In this document: positions 43,374 through 59,321 of the stretch, one piece after another
Layout of the letters: each line of letters starts with the position of its first letter
Position numbering within the stretch: position 1 is the first letter of the stretch
Assembly: GCF_019704135.1 (NCBI RefSeq)
Contig: NZ_AP024355.1
Location: forward strand, 3,603,034 to 3,667,033
Reading direction: 5' to 3'
From: Desulfuromonas versatilis
Lineage (GTDB): Bacteria > Desulfobacterota > Desulfuromonadia > Desulfuromonadales > NIT-T3
Length of the DNA stretch: 64,000 nucleotides
Translations under genes and position numbers: made by a program
Notes under the pieces: model-generated
What the model saw: only the letters and a program-made list of their open reading frames with translations
What the model was told of the DNA's origin: nothing
The model's database searches: none

Positions 43374-44621
43374 ATGGGTGATCGATTCGCGGTACTGACC
43401 ATCGGCGACGAACTGCTCAACGGCGAGATCGCCGACACGAACACGGCGCTGATCGGCCGGATTCTCGGCAGCTGCGGCTACCTGCTGCGGGACTCGCTGA
43501 CGGTCGGGGACGTGGAGCCCGACATCGAGGAAGCGCTGCTGTACCTGGCCAGTTGCCGTGACGTGGTCATCGTCAGCGGCGGGCTGGGCCCCACCGAGGA
43601 CGACCTGACCGCAAGGGCCGCCGCCGGCGCCTTCGGCAGGCGCCTGGTCCTGAACGACGAAGCGCTGGGCCTGATTCGCGACCATTTCCAGGGGCTCGGA
43701 CTGGACATGCACCCCCGCAACGAAAAGCAGGCCCTGCTCCCCCAAAAGATCCGGGTACTGCCCAACGCCCGGGGAACCGCGCCGGGGTTCCTGCTGCAGC
43801 ATAACGGCAAGGACCTGTTCTTTCTGCCGGGGGTTCCCGAAGAGATGGAAGCCATGCTGCAGGCCTCGGTCCTCCCCCTGCTGCGTGAGCGGGGCGGCGG
43901 CTCGCTCCCCATGCAGGAGCGGGTGCTCAAGGTGTTCGGCCTCTCGGAACCCAAAACCGAGGAACTGCTCAGCCGCGCCGGGCTCCCCGAGGGGGTGCAG
44001 GTCGCCTTCGGGGTCGACTTTCCCCTGGTGGCGGTGAAGCTGCGGGCTTCGGGCAAGAGCGCCGAGGAGTCGCTTGACCGGGCCGAACTGCTGGCCCGCA
44101 GGGCGCTCGACGAGTTCGTCGTCGCCGTGGGCGAAGAAACCCTGGCCGGAAACGTCGCCCGAATGCTGACCAATGCCGGACTGAGCCTGGCGGTGGCCGA
44201 ATCCTGCACGGGGGGGCTGATCTGCAGCATGCTCACCGACATCCCCGGTGCCTCGGCATTTCTGGAGCGGGGCGCGGTGACCTACGCCAACTCGGCCAAG
44301 CAGCAGTGGCTGCAGGTCCCGGCCCAGACCCTGGCCGAGCAGGGCGCGGTCAGCGAGGCCACGGCCCTGGCCATGGCCCGGGGCATTCGCCTCGCCGCCG
44401 GTACCGATCTTGGCCTGGCCGTGACCGGCATCGCCGGCCCCGAAGGGGGAACTGCGGCCAAGCCCGTGGGGACCGTGTTCATCGCCCTCGATGCAGAGGA
44501 CCAGCCCAAGGTCAAGGGATACCGCTTCGCCGGAGGAAGGGAAAAGATCCGCCGGCTGAGCGCGATCATGGCCCTGGAATGGCTGCGGCGCTTTGCCGCC
44601 AGCCGGCGGGCGGACATTTGA
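43374..44621 (+). CDS. cinA: CinA family NMN deamidase/ADP-ribose pyrophosphatase
   Basis: A two-domain enzyme of NAD metabolism. Residues about 1-170 are the COG1058 MoCF-like pyrophosphatase domain (TIGDELLNGEIADTN, SGGLGPTEDDLT), and about 255-415 are the nicotinamide-mononucleotide deamidase domain (AESCTGGLICSMLTDIPGASAFLERG, TGIAGPEGGT). The full length of 415 residues is normal. AAGGGAC stands 6 nt before the ATG. The order cinA, kinase, thpR, recA echoes the common cinA-recA neighbourhood of many bacteria. Confidence 0.93.
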   Translation: MGDRFAVLTIGDELLNGEIADTNTALIGRILGSCGYLLRDSLTVGDVEPDIEEALLYLASCRDVVIVSGGLGPTEDDLTARAAAGAFGRRLVLNDEALGLIRDHFQGLGLDMHPRNEKQALLPQKIRVLPNARGTAPGFLLQHNGKDLFFLPGVPEEMEAMLQASVLPLLRERGGGSLPMQERVLKVFGLSEPKTEELLSRAGLPEGVQVAFGVDFPLVAVKLRASGKSAEESLDRAELLARRALDEFVVAVGEETLAGNVARMLTNAGLSLAVAESCTGGLICSMLTDIPGASAFLERGAVTYANSAKQQWLQVPAQTLAEQGAVSEATALAMARGIRLAAGTDLGLAVTGIAGPEGGTAAKPVGTVFIALDAEDQPKVKGYRFAGGREKIRRLSAIMALEWLRRFAASRRADI

Positions 44622-44833
44622 CCAAACCCTAATTCCTATCCCTGGCAGGCACTTGCAGGCTTTCCCCGACCCGAACCCAGAGTTGCAGGTAAGGGAATCG
44701 CCCCCCCGACGCTTGACCGAAAGAACTTTTCGTGGAAAAATTCAAGCCTTAGCCTGAATCGGAATTCTCTTCCGCCCCCCTCGACCAACCTCCGGGACGG
44801 CAAGCGGGCAGCAGGTGAGATGGAGAAGCTTTG

Positions 44834-47677
44834 ATGGCCAGCCGACGGAAGGACTACCCTCTGCGCAGGATTCTTGCGCTGTTCGCCGCAGGGGTGGCGC
44901 TGGCCGGGTGCGTGCTGTTCTACCTCCATCGCAGCGAACGCCAGGAAACCATCCGCAACCTGACCCGCCAGCAGGAGTTGATTGCCACCCAGGCGGGCAC
45001 GTCCATGGGCCAGCTCCTGCAGCGACTGCAATCCGGCCTGCACCGGCTTTCCGCCCATGAGGAGCTGCTCGCTGATCCACGCCAGGCAGCGGCTCAGCTG
45101 GAAATTCTCGCCCAGAACTACCCCGGCAGCGTGCTCAAGGCCCTCTGCCTCAGGGACCAGCAGGGCAACATTCTCGCCGAGGCTCCCCCCAACATTCTGA
45201 GTTCGAGCGGTTTCCCGGTCCACCTTCTGGCAGGCACCGACGGCCCAAACCTGCCGCCGAATCCGCTCCAGGTGAACGGCGAAGCGATCCTGGTGCTCAA
45301 CCAGCCGATCACCCGCCCCAACCAGCCCCCGCTGGCGCTCAAGGCGCTGGTTGACCTCGCGGGGCTGAAAAACGCCGGCCTGGCCAGCCTGGGCCTGACG
45401 GCATCCCCGGGCTTTCTGGTGGACCATTCGGGGATCTTCCTGGAGCACGCCGAACCCGAGCTGGTGGGCAGACTGGTCTCGGAGATCGTCTCTGCCCGGG
45501 ACAACCCCCAGCTGTTCCATGCCCTCTCGGCCATGGTGCAGGGCGAGCGGGGGACGGCCCTGATCCGGGAGAACACGCCCATTGTCGCCCGAGTGCTTGG
45601 CCAAACCGGCGCCCCCAGGCTGCTGACCCACGTTCCCCTGCAGATCTCCGGGCGAAGCTGGTCCCTCGGCCTGACTCCGCCCCGGGAGATCCTCGACACC
45701 GTCGGCGGCGGCGCCAGCCTGTTCGGATCGGCCATCTTCGCGGTGCTGGGCCTGATCACCCTGTTGACCATTCCCCTGTGGAAGGTGCTCGGCGAAAACG
45801 GCCGCCTGGCCCTGCAGAGCCGCCAACTGCGGCGGGAGAACCTGCACCTGCAACAGGCCCTCGAGAACACCGAGCGACGCTGCCAGCAGCTGCTCGACAA
45901 CGCCGGCGACGCCATTTTCTATATCGACCCGCACACCGGCGCCCTCAGAGAAATCAACACCCGGACCGTGGAACTGCTCGGCTACACCGCCCAGGAGATC
46001 CGCGCCCTCTCCCTCTCGGTGCTGTTTCCCGGCTCCCAGCACCGACGCTATTTGAGGCTGGTGAAAAAAGTCCTGACCCATGGCTACGGGGAGGAGAGTT
46101 CCCTGGTATTCCGTTGCAAGAACGGCCGCATGTTCACCGGCGCCGTCCATGCCCGGCTCGGCGAACTGGGCGACGAGCAGGTGGTGCACGGCGTGCTGCG
46201 CGACATGACCGAATTCAAACGCATCGAGCGGGAACTGCGCCAGCGCAACCAGGACCTCACCCTGGTCAACGAAATCGCCCATCGTGCGGCGGGCAGCCGC
46301 GAACTCAAGGAGATGCTCGACATCATCCTGCAGGAGGTGATCCGCAACTTCACCGGGGAAGGCGGGGGGGTCTACCTGGTGCGCCACGAAGGGACCGACC
46401 TGGAGCTGGTCTCCCACCAGGGGATCGACGAGTCGGTCCTGCAGGAGCTGCGCAAGCTTGCCCCCGGCGAGGGCCTTGCCGGCCTGGTCGCGCGCAGCGG
46501 CCGGCCGCGCTCTTCGGTGGATCTGCAGCGCGACAACCGGCTGCGCAGCGAGGCGGTGCGGGCCGCCGGCTGGCGGGGTTTCCAGGCGGTCCCCCTGGTG
46601 AGCAACGAGAAAACCGTCGGCGTGCTGTTCGTCTTCTACCGGGCGCAGCGTTTTTTCAGCCGTGAAGAACTCAACCTGCTCAAGGCCATCGGCAACCAGG
46701 TGGGCACCGCGGTGGAGGGGGCGGGGCTCTTCGATGCGCTGCAATGGCAGAACCGGCTGACCCAGGCGAGCAACCGCGAGTTGGAACTCTCCCGGCAGCA
46801 GCTGCGCCACCACCTGCGCAGCCTTGAGGAGGCCAACCGCAAGCTGGCCCAGGTCGACCAGATGAAGAGCAACTTCCTGACCCTCGCCTCCCATGAACTG
46901 CGCACCCCGCTGACCTATGTGCTGGCGGGGGCCGAGCTGCTCGAATCGCTGCTCGGTTCCCGCCTCAATGGCGAGGAAGTCCGCGTGCTGGAGGCGGTCC
47001 GCCAGGGGGGCAAACGTCTCGAGGAGATCGTCCAGGATCTCCTCGAGGTGGCCCGGGTCGAATCCCAGGACATCAACCTGAGCCGGGAAGCGGTCAACCT
47101 GCCGCTGCTCATCGAAGACATCAGCAGGGAATTCGAGCCGGTGTTCAGCAAACGCGGGCTCTCCTTCAGCGTTGCCGATATCCCCTGGCCGCTGGAGCTG
47201 CGGGGAGACTCCCAGCATCTGGGCAAAACCTTTCGCCGGCTGGTGGAAAACGCGGTCAAGTTCACCCCCGAGGGGGGGCACATCGAAATCCGCGGCGCGC
47301 TCTGCAGCTCGGAGGAAATCAAAGGGCGCGAAAAGGACCTGCGCTGCTTCTCTCCGGTTTTTTTCCAGGGGGTCCCCGACCGGCCGCTGCTGCAGCTGAC
47401 CGTGCAGGACACCGGGGTGGGGATCAATCCGGAGGACCAGATCAAGGTGTTCGACAAGTTCTACGAAGTGGGAGACATCAGCGGGCATTTCACCTCCCGG
47501 ACGCGCTTCGGCGGCAAGGGGGTCGGCCTCGGCCTGGCCCTGGTCCGCGGAGTCGTCGAGGCCCACGGCGGCATGGTCTGGGTGGAAAGCGGCAATCCCG
47601 GCCCCTCGCGTGGCAGCGCTTTCCATGTTCTGCTGCCTCTGGCTACCGAACCGGCCATGGTCGGGTCGCGCAGCTGA
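44834..47677 (+). CDS. Membrane-bound sensor histidine kinase with PAS and GAF domains
   Basis: A 947-residue sensor kinase. Transmembrane helices at about 13-32 and 298-318 enclose a periplasmic sensor of about 265 residues. PAS (about 355-470), GAF (about 485-640) and a coiled coil follow, then HisKA with phospho-accepting histidine in FLTLASHELRTPL and a HATPase domain with N-box RRLVENAVKFTPEGG, DTGVGI and GGKGVGLGL. An unusual 30-residue insertion lies between the N and G1 boxes (SSEEIKGREKDLRCFSP). No response regulator is adjacent. The ATG at 44834 has GGAG eight bases upstream and is preferred to the TTG just before. Confidence 0.9.
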   Translation: MASRRKDYPLRRILALFAAGVALAGCVLFYLHRSERQETIRNLTRQQELIATQAGTSMGQLLQRLQSGLHRLSAHEELLADPRQAAAQLEILAQNYPGSVLKALCLRDQQGNILAEAPPNILSSSGFPVHLLAGTDGPNLPPNPLQVNGEAILVLNQPITRPNQPPLALKALVDLAGLKNAGLASLGLTASPGFLVDHSGIFLEHAEPELVGRLVSEIVSARDNPQLFHALSAMVQGERGTALIRENTPIVARVLGQTGAPRLLTHVPLQISGRSWSLGLTPPREILDTVGGGASLFGSAIFAVLGLITLLTIPLWKVLGENGRLALQSRQLRRENLHLQQALENTERRCQQLLDNAGDAIFYIDPHTGALREINTRTVELLGYTAQEIRALSLSVLFPGSQHRRYLRLVKKVLTHGYGEESSLVFRCKNGRMFTGAVHARLGELGDEQVVHGVLRDMTEFKRIERELRQRNQDLTLVNEIAHRAAGSRELKEMLDIILQEVIRNFTGEGGGVYLVRHEGTDLELVSHQGIDESVLQELRKLAPGEGLAGLVARSGRPRSSVDLQRDNRLRSEAVRAAGWRGFQAVPLVSNEKTVGVLFVFYRAQRFFSREELNLLKAIGNQVGTAVEGAGLFDALQWQNRLTQASNRELELSRQQLRHHLRSLEEANRKLAQVDQMKSNFLTLASHELRTPLTYVLAGAELLESLLGSRLNGEEVRVLEAVRQGGKRLEEIVQDLLEVARVESQDINLSREAVNLPLLIEDISREFEPVFSKRGLSFSVADIPWPLELRGDSQHLGKTFRRLVENAVKFTPEGGHIEIRGALCSSEEIKGREKDLRCFSPVFFQGVPDRPLLQLTVQDTGVGINPEDQIKVFDKFYEVGDISGHFTSRTRFGGKGVGLGLALVRGVVEAHGGMVWVESGNPGPSRGSAFHVLLPLATEPAMVGSRS

Positions 47678-47714
47678 CCCTCAGCCGCCGGCTATCCGCC
47701 AAGGAGACGCACCA

Positions 47715-48287
47715 ATGCGGATGATCCGTTCCTTCGTTGCCATCCCGCTGCCCGAGACCCTCACCCGAGAGGCGGCCCAACTCGGCAGCAAACTGTCCGG
47801 CGAGCTCCGTGGAATCAGCTGGGTCAAGCCCGAAGCCATGCACCTCACCCTGCGTTTTTTCGGTGATATTCCCGAAGAATCCCTTGAAAAAATAGGGAAA
47901 GTTATGCTATCGGTAGGGAGTTTACACGCCCCCTTCCACATGGAGGTGGGCGGGCTCGGCGCCTTCCCTTCGGCATCCCGGGCCAGGGTCTTCTGGCTGG
48001 GGATCGAGGCAAGTTCGGCACTGGCCGATCTTCACACAGCCCTGGAAGCAGGCTTCTCCGACATCGACATGCCCGGGGACGGCCGGCCCTTTACACCCCA
48101 CCTGACCCTGGGACGCAATCGCGGCCGCCCTTTGCCAGCGCGGGAAATCCTTGAGAAATACGCGGATTTCTCCTGCGGGTCGGTGACCGTCGACCGGATA
48201 GTCCTCTTCGAGAGCCGGCTCCACCCCACTGGGGCCAGGCACCTGCCGGTCAAAACCGTTTACTTGGAAGAGCCGCGCGCAGAGTGA
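47715..48287 (+). CDS. thpR: RNA 2',3'-cyclic phosphodiesterase ThpR
   Basis: A 190-residue 2H-phosphoesterase that opens 2',3'-cyclic phosphates on RNA. Both HxT motifs are present: [10 protein letters not shown] near residues 41-50 and HLTLGRNRG near 130-138. The ATG at 47715 has AAGGAG eight bases upstream; the longer frame overlaps the kinase gene. It ends 58 nt before recA, an arrangement common in this bacterial group, and is likely co-transcribed with it. Confidence 0.92.
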   Translation: MRMIRSFVAIPLPETLTREAAQLGSKLSGELRGISWVKPEAMHLTLRFFGDIPEESLEKIGKVMLSVGSLHAPFHMEVGGLGAFPSASRARVFWLGIEASSALADLHTALEAGFSDIDMPGDGRPFTPHLTLGRNRGRPLPAREILEKYADFSCGSVTVDRIVLFESRLHPTGARHLPVKTVYLEEPRAE

Positions 48288-48345
48288 CGAGGGGGGCGCC
48301 TTGTCCCCTTCGTCCCACACCTTATCCAGCAGGGAGATCGCAGTT

Positions 48346-49368
<1,023 letters not shown>

Positions 49369-49386
49369 CGAAAAGGGGGTCTGCGC

Positions 49387-50541
49387 ATGGAGCTGAATGA
49401 AATTCTCGCCGTCGCCCTCAAGGCCAAGGCCTCGGACATCCACCTCAAGGCCGGCCTGCCGCCGATCTACCGCATCGACGGTCAGCTGCGGCCCCACCCC
49501 AAGGCGCCGCGGCTCAGCCCCGACGCGGTGCGCAGCATGGCCTTCGGCATCATGAACGAACGCCAGCGCTCGCGCTTCGAGGAGGTTCACGAGGCCGACC
49601 TGGCCTACGGCGTGCCGGGGCTGGGGCGCTTTCGCGTCAACGCCTTTTCCCAGCGCGGTACGGTCTCCATGGTCCTGCGCACCATCCCCTTCGACATCCT
49701 CGGCCTCGAAGAACTGAACCTGCCGCCGGTGCTGAAAAAGATCGCCGCGGAAAACCGCGGCCTGGTGCTGGTGACCGGCGCCACCGGTTCGGGCAAGTCG
49801 ACCACCCTGGCGGCGATGATCGATTTCATCAACGCCAACCGCAGCGCCCACATCGTCACCATCGAAGACCCCATCGAATACCTGCACCGCGACAAGAAGA
49901 GCATCATCAACCAGCGCGAGGTCGGTTTCGACACCGAGGGCTTCGACGTGGCGATGAAAAGCGCCCTGCGCCAGGACCCCGACGTCATCCTGGTCGGCGA
50001 GATGCGCGACTACGAGACCATCGAGACGGCGCTGACCGCCGCCGAGACCGGCCACCTGGTGCTCTCCACCCTGCACACCATCGACGCCACCGAAACCGTC
50101 AACCGCATCGTCTCCACCTTCCCCCCCTACCAGCAGAGGCAGATCCGCCTGCAGCTCTCGGCGGTCATCCGCGGGATCATCTCCCAGCGCCTGGTGCCCC
50201 GGGCCGACGGCAAGGGGCGGGTGCCGGCCATCGAGGTCATGGTCTCCACCGCGCGCACCCGCGAGCTGATCGACGACAAGGAAAAGACCAAGCTGTTGCG
50301 CGAGGCGATCCAGCAGGGGTATGTCTCCTACGGCATGCAGACCTTCGACCAGTCGCTGATGCAGCTGCTGAGCAAGAAGCTGATCACCTTCGACGAAGCA
50401 CTCCTGCAGTGCTCCAACCCCGACGACTTCAAGCTCAAGATGTCCGGGATCTCCTCCACCTCGGACCTGTCCTGGGACGACTTCCAGAAGGAGGAAGAGG
50501 CGCCCAAGACCGAGGAGGAGCCGCAGATCGAACGGTTCTGA
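49387..50541 (+). CDS. pilT: Twitching motility ATPase PilT
   Basis: The hexameric ATPase that retracts type IV pili. The 384-residue protein has Walker [10 protein letters not shown] at 131-139, the Asp box and Walker B ([12 protein letters not shown]), the His box ([11 protein letters not shown]), and a C-terminal LLREAIQQG stretch corresponding to the AIRNLIRE retraction motif. It is somewhat longer than usual because of an acidic C-terminal tail of about 20 residues ([13 protein letters not shown]). It starts 18 nt after recA, and its stop codon shares a base with the recX start, so recA-pilT-recX are one unit. Confidence 0.95.
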   Translation: MELNEILAVALKAKASDIHLKAGLPPIYRIDGQLRPHPKAPRLSPDAVRSMAFGIMNERQRSRFEEVHEADLAYGVPGLGRFRVNAFSQRGTVSMVLRTIPFDILGLEELNLPPVLKKIAAENRGLVLVTGATGSGKSTTLAAMIDFINANRSAHIVTIEDPIEYLHRDKKSIINQREVGFDTEGFDVAMKSALRQDPDVILVGEMRDYETIETALTAAETGHLVLSTLHTIDATETVNRIVSTFPPYQQRQIRLQLSAVIRGIISQRLVPRADGKGRVPAIEVMVSTARTRELIDDKEKTKLLREAIQQGYVSYGMQTFDQSLMQLLSKKLITFDEALLQCSNPDDFKLKMSGISSTSDLSWDDFQKEEEAPKTEEEPQIERF

Positions 50542-51035
50542 TGGAAGGCAGGGGCGGCCCTGAGCCAGGCGCGAAACGCCAGGATCCCTACGCCACGGCC
50601 CTGCGCCTGTTGGCCGCTCGCGACCTGAGCAGCTTTGAACTGGCCGCGCGGCTGCGCCGCAGGGGGCATGCCGACGAGCAGATCGACCAGGTGCTGAAGC
50701 GCTGCCGGGAACTGGGCTACCTCGATGACCGCCGCTACGCCGAACAGCGGGCGCGCAGCCTGCAGAGCAGCGGCAGGGCGGTGGGCCGGCGACTGGTGGC
50801 CGAACTGAAAAACCGCGGCCTCAGCGATGCCGAGGCCCAGCGGGCCCAGCAGGCCGCCGGGGAGGAATTCGCCGAGGCGCAAGTGCTGCGCGAGCTTTTC
50901 GAGCGGCGCTATCCCCGCTTCAGCTACCATCAGGCCGACGAGCGCGAGCGACGCCGGGTGGTGAATTATTTTCTGCGCCGGGGCTTTCCCCTGGCGCTGG
51001 TGCTGAGCACCTTACAAGACCAAGACGAGAGGTAG
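50541..51035 (+). CDS. recX: RecA regulator RecX
   Basis: Binds RecA filaments and limits RecA activity. The 164-residue protein has the three tandem three-helix RecX repeats (ARDLSSFELAARLRRRG, ELGYLDDRRYAEQRARSL, and the C-terminal VVNYFLRRGFPLALVLSTL). The ATG at 50541 overlaps the pilT stop as TGATG, which means translational coupling; the longer frame back to 50409 lies inside pilT. Separation of recA and recX by pilT is a feature of this arrangement. Confidence 0.92.
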   Translation: MEGRGGPEPGAKRQDPYATALRLLAARDLSSFELAARLRRRGHADEQIDQVLKRCRELGYLDDRRYAEQRARSLQSSGRAVGRRLVAELKNRGLSDAEAQRAQQAAGEEFAEAQVLRELFERRYPRFSYHQADERERRRVVNYFLRRGFPLALVLSTLQDQDER

Positions 51036-51050
51036 GCGACACACCCCATG

Positions 51051-53696
<2,646 letters not shown>

Positions 53697-53727
53697 TTGC
53701 CGGTCCCGAAGCAATTAACCTCGAACC

Positions 53728-53736
53728 TGCTATACT
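53728..53736 (+). promoter_or_regulatory. Extended -10 promoter for the receiver-kinase gene
   Basis: TGC followed at once by TATACT (53731-53736) forms a strong extended -10 without a good -35. The leader to the TTG start at 53841 is about 97 nt. Confidence 0.45.
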
Positions 53737-53840
53737 GAACATCCCCGAGCCCGGCTCCACGGTGGCGAAGTCCTGGCGACTTCAGCGCCACCGCCTGGCT
53801 GCCGGGCCGGCACCTTCAGCCACCGATCAAGGAGACCCGC

Positions 53841-54962
53841 TTGCGACTGGCAGTTGAGAGAGAACTGCAGCTCCAGCAGAAGATCGAGGACAAGACCATT
53901 CTCGTTGTCGACGACGAGGCGGTGATCCGCGAATTGTGCAGCAAGGTGCTCAAGGGCTATCGGGTCCTGCAGGCCGAGGATGGCGAGGCGGCGCTCGGGG
54001 TACTGGAGGGCGAACGGGTCGACGTGGTGCTCACCGATGTCATGATGCCGCGGCTCAATGGCCTCGACCTGCTCAAGGCGGTCAAGGACAAGGATCCGAA
54101 CAAGGCGGTCATCATCATGACCGGGTACGCGGAAAAGGACATCATCCTGCGGGCGCTCAAGGCCGATGCCGACGATTTCATCAGCAAGCCCATCAATCTG
54201 CTTCAGCTCAAGACCACCATCGAAAAGGTTCTTGAGAAGCTCGCCCTTAAGGAGGAGCTGGTCCACCTCAAGCGCATCGACCAGTTGAAGACCGACTTTC
54301 TGGGGCTGATCTCCCACAAGCTGAAAACCCCGATAACCGCCATCTCCCTGTTCATCCAGAACCTGGCCCGCGGCCTGGATGCCCCCCAGGACCCCGGCTT
54401 CCAGAAGACCCTCTCGCTGATCCTCGAGGAGTCCAGGTACCTCGGCTACCTGATCAAGGACTTGCTCTACTACAGTGAAACCGTCCTCCAGGAGGGCCCC
54501 CCGTTCCTGAGCCGGATCAACCTGCGCGACCTGGTCAACACGGCGCTCAACCAGCTGGCGTTTTCCGCGGCCAACAAGCAGCTGGCTCTGACCAGCGAAC
54601 TGGACGGGGAGTTGCCTGAATTGGAGGTGGACCGGCGGAGAATCGGCTTTGTGCTGCGGGCCCTGCTGGAAAACGCCATCAAGTTCACCCCCGCCGGGGG
54701 GGCCATTTCGGTGAGCACCCAGGTCAGCGAAGACCGTATCAAGGTCATCTTCCGCGACACCGGCGCCGGCATCCCCCAGGATGAACTGCCCAAGATTTTC
54801 GAAAAGTTCTACCAGGTCGATCCGGAAAAGACCGGCCAGGTGCGGGGCTTCGGCCTCGGGCTGTTCTATGCCCGCCAGTTTGCCCAAAGTCACGGCGGCA
54901 GCATCCAGCTGACCAGCGAACCGGGACTCGGCACCGAAGCGACCCTGGTCCTGCCGCGCTGA
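53841..54962 (+). CDS. Receiver-histidine kinase hybrid, soluble
   Basis: A 373-residue cytoplasmic signalling protein in the order receiver then kinase. The receiver (about 19-133) has the acidic pair VVDDE, the phospho-accepting aspartate in LTDVMMP, the T in IIMTGYA and the K in ISKPI. The kinase follows with HisKA at about 150-215 and a HATPase domain with ENAIKFTPAGG, DTGAGIP and GFGLGLF. The H-box reads ISHKLKTP, with lysine where most kinases have E or D. The TTG start at 53841 has AAGGAG six bases before it. It may bridge phosphate from another kinase. Confidence 0.88.
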   Translation: MRLAVERELQLQQKIEDKTILVVDDEAVIRELCSKVLKGYRVLQAEDGEAALGVLEGERVDVVLTDVMMPRLNGLDLLKAVKDKDPNKAVIIMTGYAEKDIILRALKADADDFISKPINLLQLKTTIEKVLEKLALKEELVHLKRIDQLKTDFLGLISHKLKTPITAISLFIQNLARGLDAPQDPGFQKTLSLILEESRYLGYLIKDLLYYSETVLQEGPPFLSRINLRDLVNTALNQLAFSAANKQLALTSELDGELPELEVDRRRIGFVLRALLENAIKFTPAGGAISVSTQVSEDRIKVIFRDTGAGIPQDELPKIFEKFYQVDPEKTGQVRGFGLGLFYARQFAQSHGGSIQLTSEPGLGTEATLVLPR

Positions 54963-55058
54963 GCGATAGCTGGAACCTCCCCCATCCGCAGGGCTGAAAC
55001 CAGGGTCCAGAGCTGAAATTCACCGGGTCGGGCCGGACCAAAACAGGGAGCAGGATCG

Positions 55059-55089
55059 AAATGCCGCAGCCGCGGCATTTTTCTTTTTT
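55059..55089 (+). terminator. Intrinsic terminator after the receiver-kinase gene
   Basis: AAATGCCGC at 55059-55067 pairs with GCGGCATTT at 55072-55080 and is followed by a TTCTTTTTT tract. Confidence 0.88.
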
Positions 55090-55112
55090 GGATTAGAGTT
55101 TGGTGCTATATA

Positions 55113-55121
55113 TGCTATATT
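55113..55121 (+). promoter_or_regulatory. Extended -10 promoter for hslVU
   Basis: TGC followed by TATATT (55116-55121) lies in an AT-rich patch with a second TGC-TATATA nearby. No sigma-32-type promoter was recognised. Confidence 0.45.
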
Positions 55122-55169
55122 TCCCTTTTTGCCCGGGACAAGTTTAAGTAATCCAGCAAAGGAATCAGG

Positions 55170-57034
<1,865 letters not shown>

Positions 57035-57038
57035 AACC

Positions 57039-58011
<973 letters not shown>

Positions 58012-58017
58012 AAACCA

Positions 58018-58081
58018 GGTATCAGGTTTCAGTTGTCAGGCCTCAGGTTTTTCTGAATCCTGATTCCTGCCTCCTGAGACC
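58018..58081. repeat. Inverted heptad arrays between argB and argD
   Basis: Four left units of consensus GGNNTCA (58018-58045) face four right units of consensus CTGNNTC (58053-58080) across a short centre. The arms are imperfect reverse complements and could form a hairpin of about 28 bp with mismatches. Confidence 0.8.
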
Positions 58082-58109
58082 TTCTTTATTTCATATTCAG
58101 GATTCGTCT

Positions 58110-59309
58110 ATGAGCGCATCGAATGACTGGATCGCCCGGGCCGACCGGCGCATCATGAAGACCTACGGCCGCTACCCGCTGGTGGCGGTGCGCGGCGAGG
58201 GATGCCGGCTGTGGGACGCCGACGGCAAGGGCTACCTCGACTTTCTGGCCGGGGTCGCGGTGAACAACCTCGGCCACTGCCACCCCAAGGTGGTCGCCGC
58301 CCTGCAGCAGCAGGCGACGCAGTTGCTGCACTGCTCCAACTACTACCACATCCCCAGCCAGATCGAGCTGGCCGAGATCCTCTGCGAGCACTCCTTCGGC
58401 GAGCGGGTGTTCTTCTGCAACTCGGGGGCCGAGGCCAACGAGGCGGCGATCAAGCTGGCGCGCAAGTTCAGCCGCGAAAAACACGGCGAGGAGCGCTACG
58501 AGGTTATCACCGCCGTGGCCTCCTTCCACGGCCGCACCATCGCCACCATCAGCGCCACCGGCCAGGAGAAGGTCAAGGCCGGCTTCTCGCCCATGCTGCC
58601 CGGCTTCAAGTACGTCCCCTTCGGTGACATCGAGGCCCTGCGCGCGGCGCTCACCCCCAGCAGCTGCGCGGTGATGCTCGAGCCGATCCAGGGCGAGGGT
58701 GGGGTCAACGTCCCCCCGCCCGGCTACCTGCGCGCGGTGCGCGAGCTGTGCGACCAAAACGGCCTGGTGCTGATCTACGACGAGGTGCAGGTCGGCTGCG
58801 GCCGCACCGGCAAGCTCTTCGCCCACCAGCACGAGGGGGTGGAGCCCGACCTGATGACCCTGGCCAAGGCGCTGGCCGGCGGCCCGCCCATCGGCGCCCT
58901 GGTCGCCCGTGAGGAGCACGCAGCGACCCTCGGCCCCGGCACCCACGGCTCGACCTTCGGCGGCAACCCGCTGGTCACCGCCGCCGGCGTGGCGGCCATG
59001 AAGGTGCTGCTCGAGGACGGCGTGCTGGAGAACTGCGTGACCATGGGCGAGTACCTGCGCGGTCGCCTGGAAGAGATGAAAAGCCGCTACGGCTTCGCCA
59101 GGGAGGTCCGCGGCCAGGGGCTGATCCTCGGCATGGAGCTCTCCATCGAGGGGGGCGAGATCGTCAAGACCGCCCTCGAGCGCGGGCTGCTGATCAACTG
59201 CACCGTCGGCAGCGTGCTGCGCTTCGTGCCGCCACTGACCGTCACCCGCGCCGAGATCGACGAGGCGCTAGAGATCCTCGACGGCATCCTTGCCGAGATT
59301 GAGAACTGA
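58110..59309 (+). CDS. argD: Acetylornithine aminotransferase
   Basis: PLP enzyme converting N-acetylglutamate semialdehyde to N-acetylornithine in arginine synthesis. The 399-residue class III aminotransferase has FCNSGAEANEAAIKLAR, the YDEVQVGCGRTG motif with its cofactor aspartate, and the PLP lysine in MTLAKALAGGPPIGA. The ending FVPPLTVTRAEIDEAL is typical. The ATG at 58110 follows a gap with a heptad hairpin; a weak AGGA is upstream. It may also act on succinyldiaminopimelate semialdehyde, as ArgD enzymes can. Confidence 0.95.
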   Translation: MSASNDWIARADRRIMKTYGRYPLVAVRGEGCRLWDADGKGYLDFLAGVAVNNLGHCHPKVVAALQQQATQLLHCSNYYHIPSQIELAEILCEHSFGERVFFCNSGAEANEAAIKLARKFSREKHGEERYEVITAVASFHGRTIATISATGQEKVKAGFSPMLPGFKYVPFGDIEALRAALTPSSCAVMLEPIQGEGGVNVPPPGYLRAVRELCDQNGLVLIYDEVQVGCGRTGKLFAHQHEGVEPDLMTLAKALAGGPPIGALVAREEHAATLGPGTHGSTFGGNPLVTAAGVAAMKVLLEDGVLENCVTMGEYLRGRLEEMKSRYGFAREVRGQGLILGMELSIEGGEIVKTALERGLLINCTVGSVLRFVPPLTVTRAEIDEALEILDGILAEIEN

Positions 59310-59321
59310 TAGATTATTCAC

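Noticed and set aside
44636-47626. A 996-codon open frame antisense to the sensor kinase, and similar ones at 51012-53714, 38450-40609 and 21374-23344
   Set aside because: These are products of high GC and codon bias in the real genes on the other strand. Their translations are low-complexity (G, Q, L, D, V, H), match no family, and lack ribosome binding sites.
48288-48345. SOS box before recA
   Set aside because: The 58-nt gap shows no palindromic LexA-type site, and expression from upstream is more likely.
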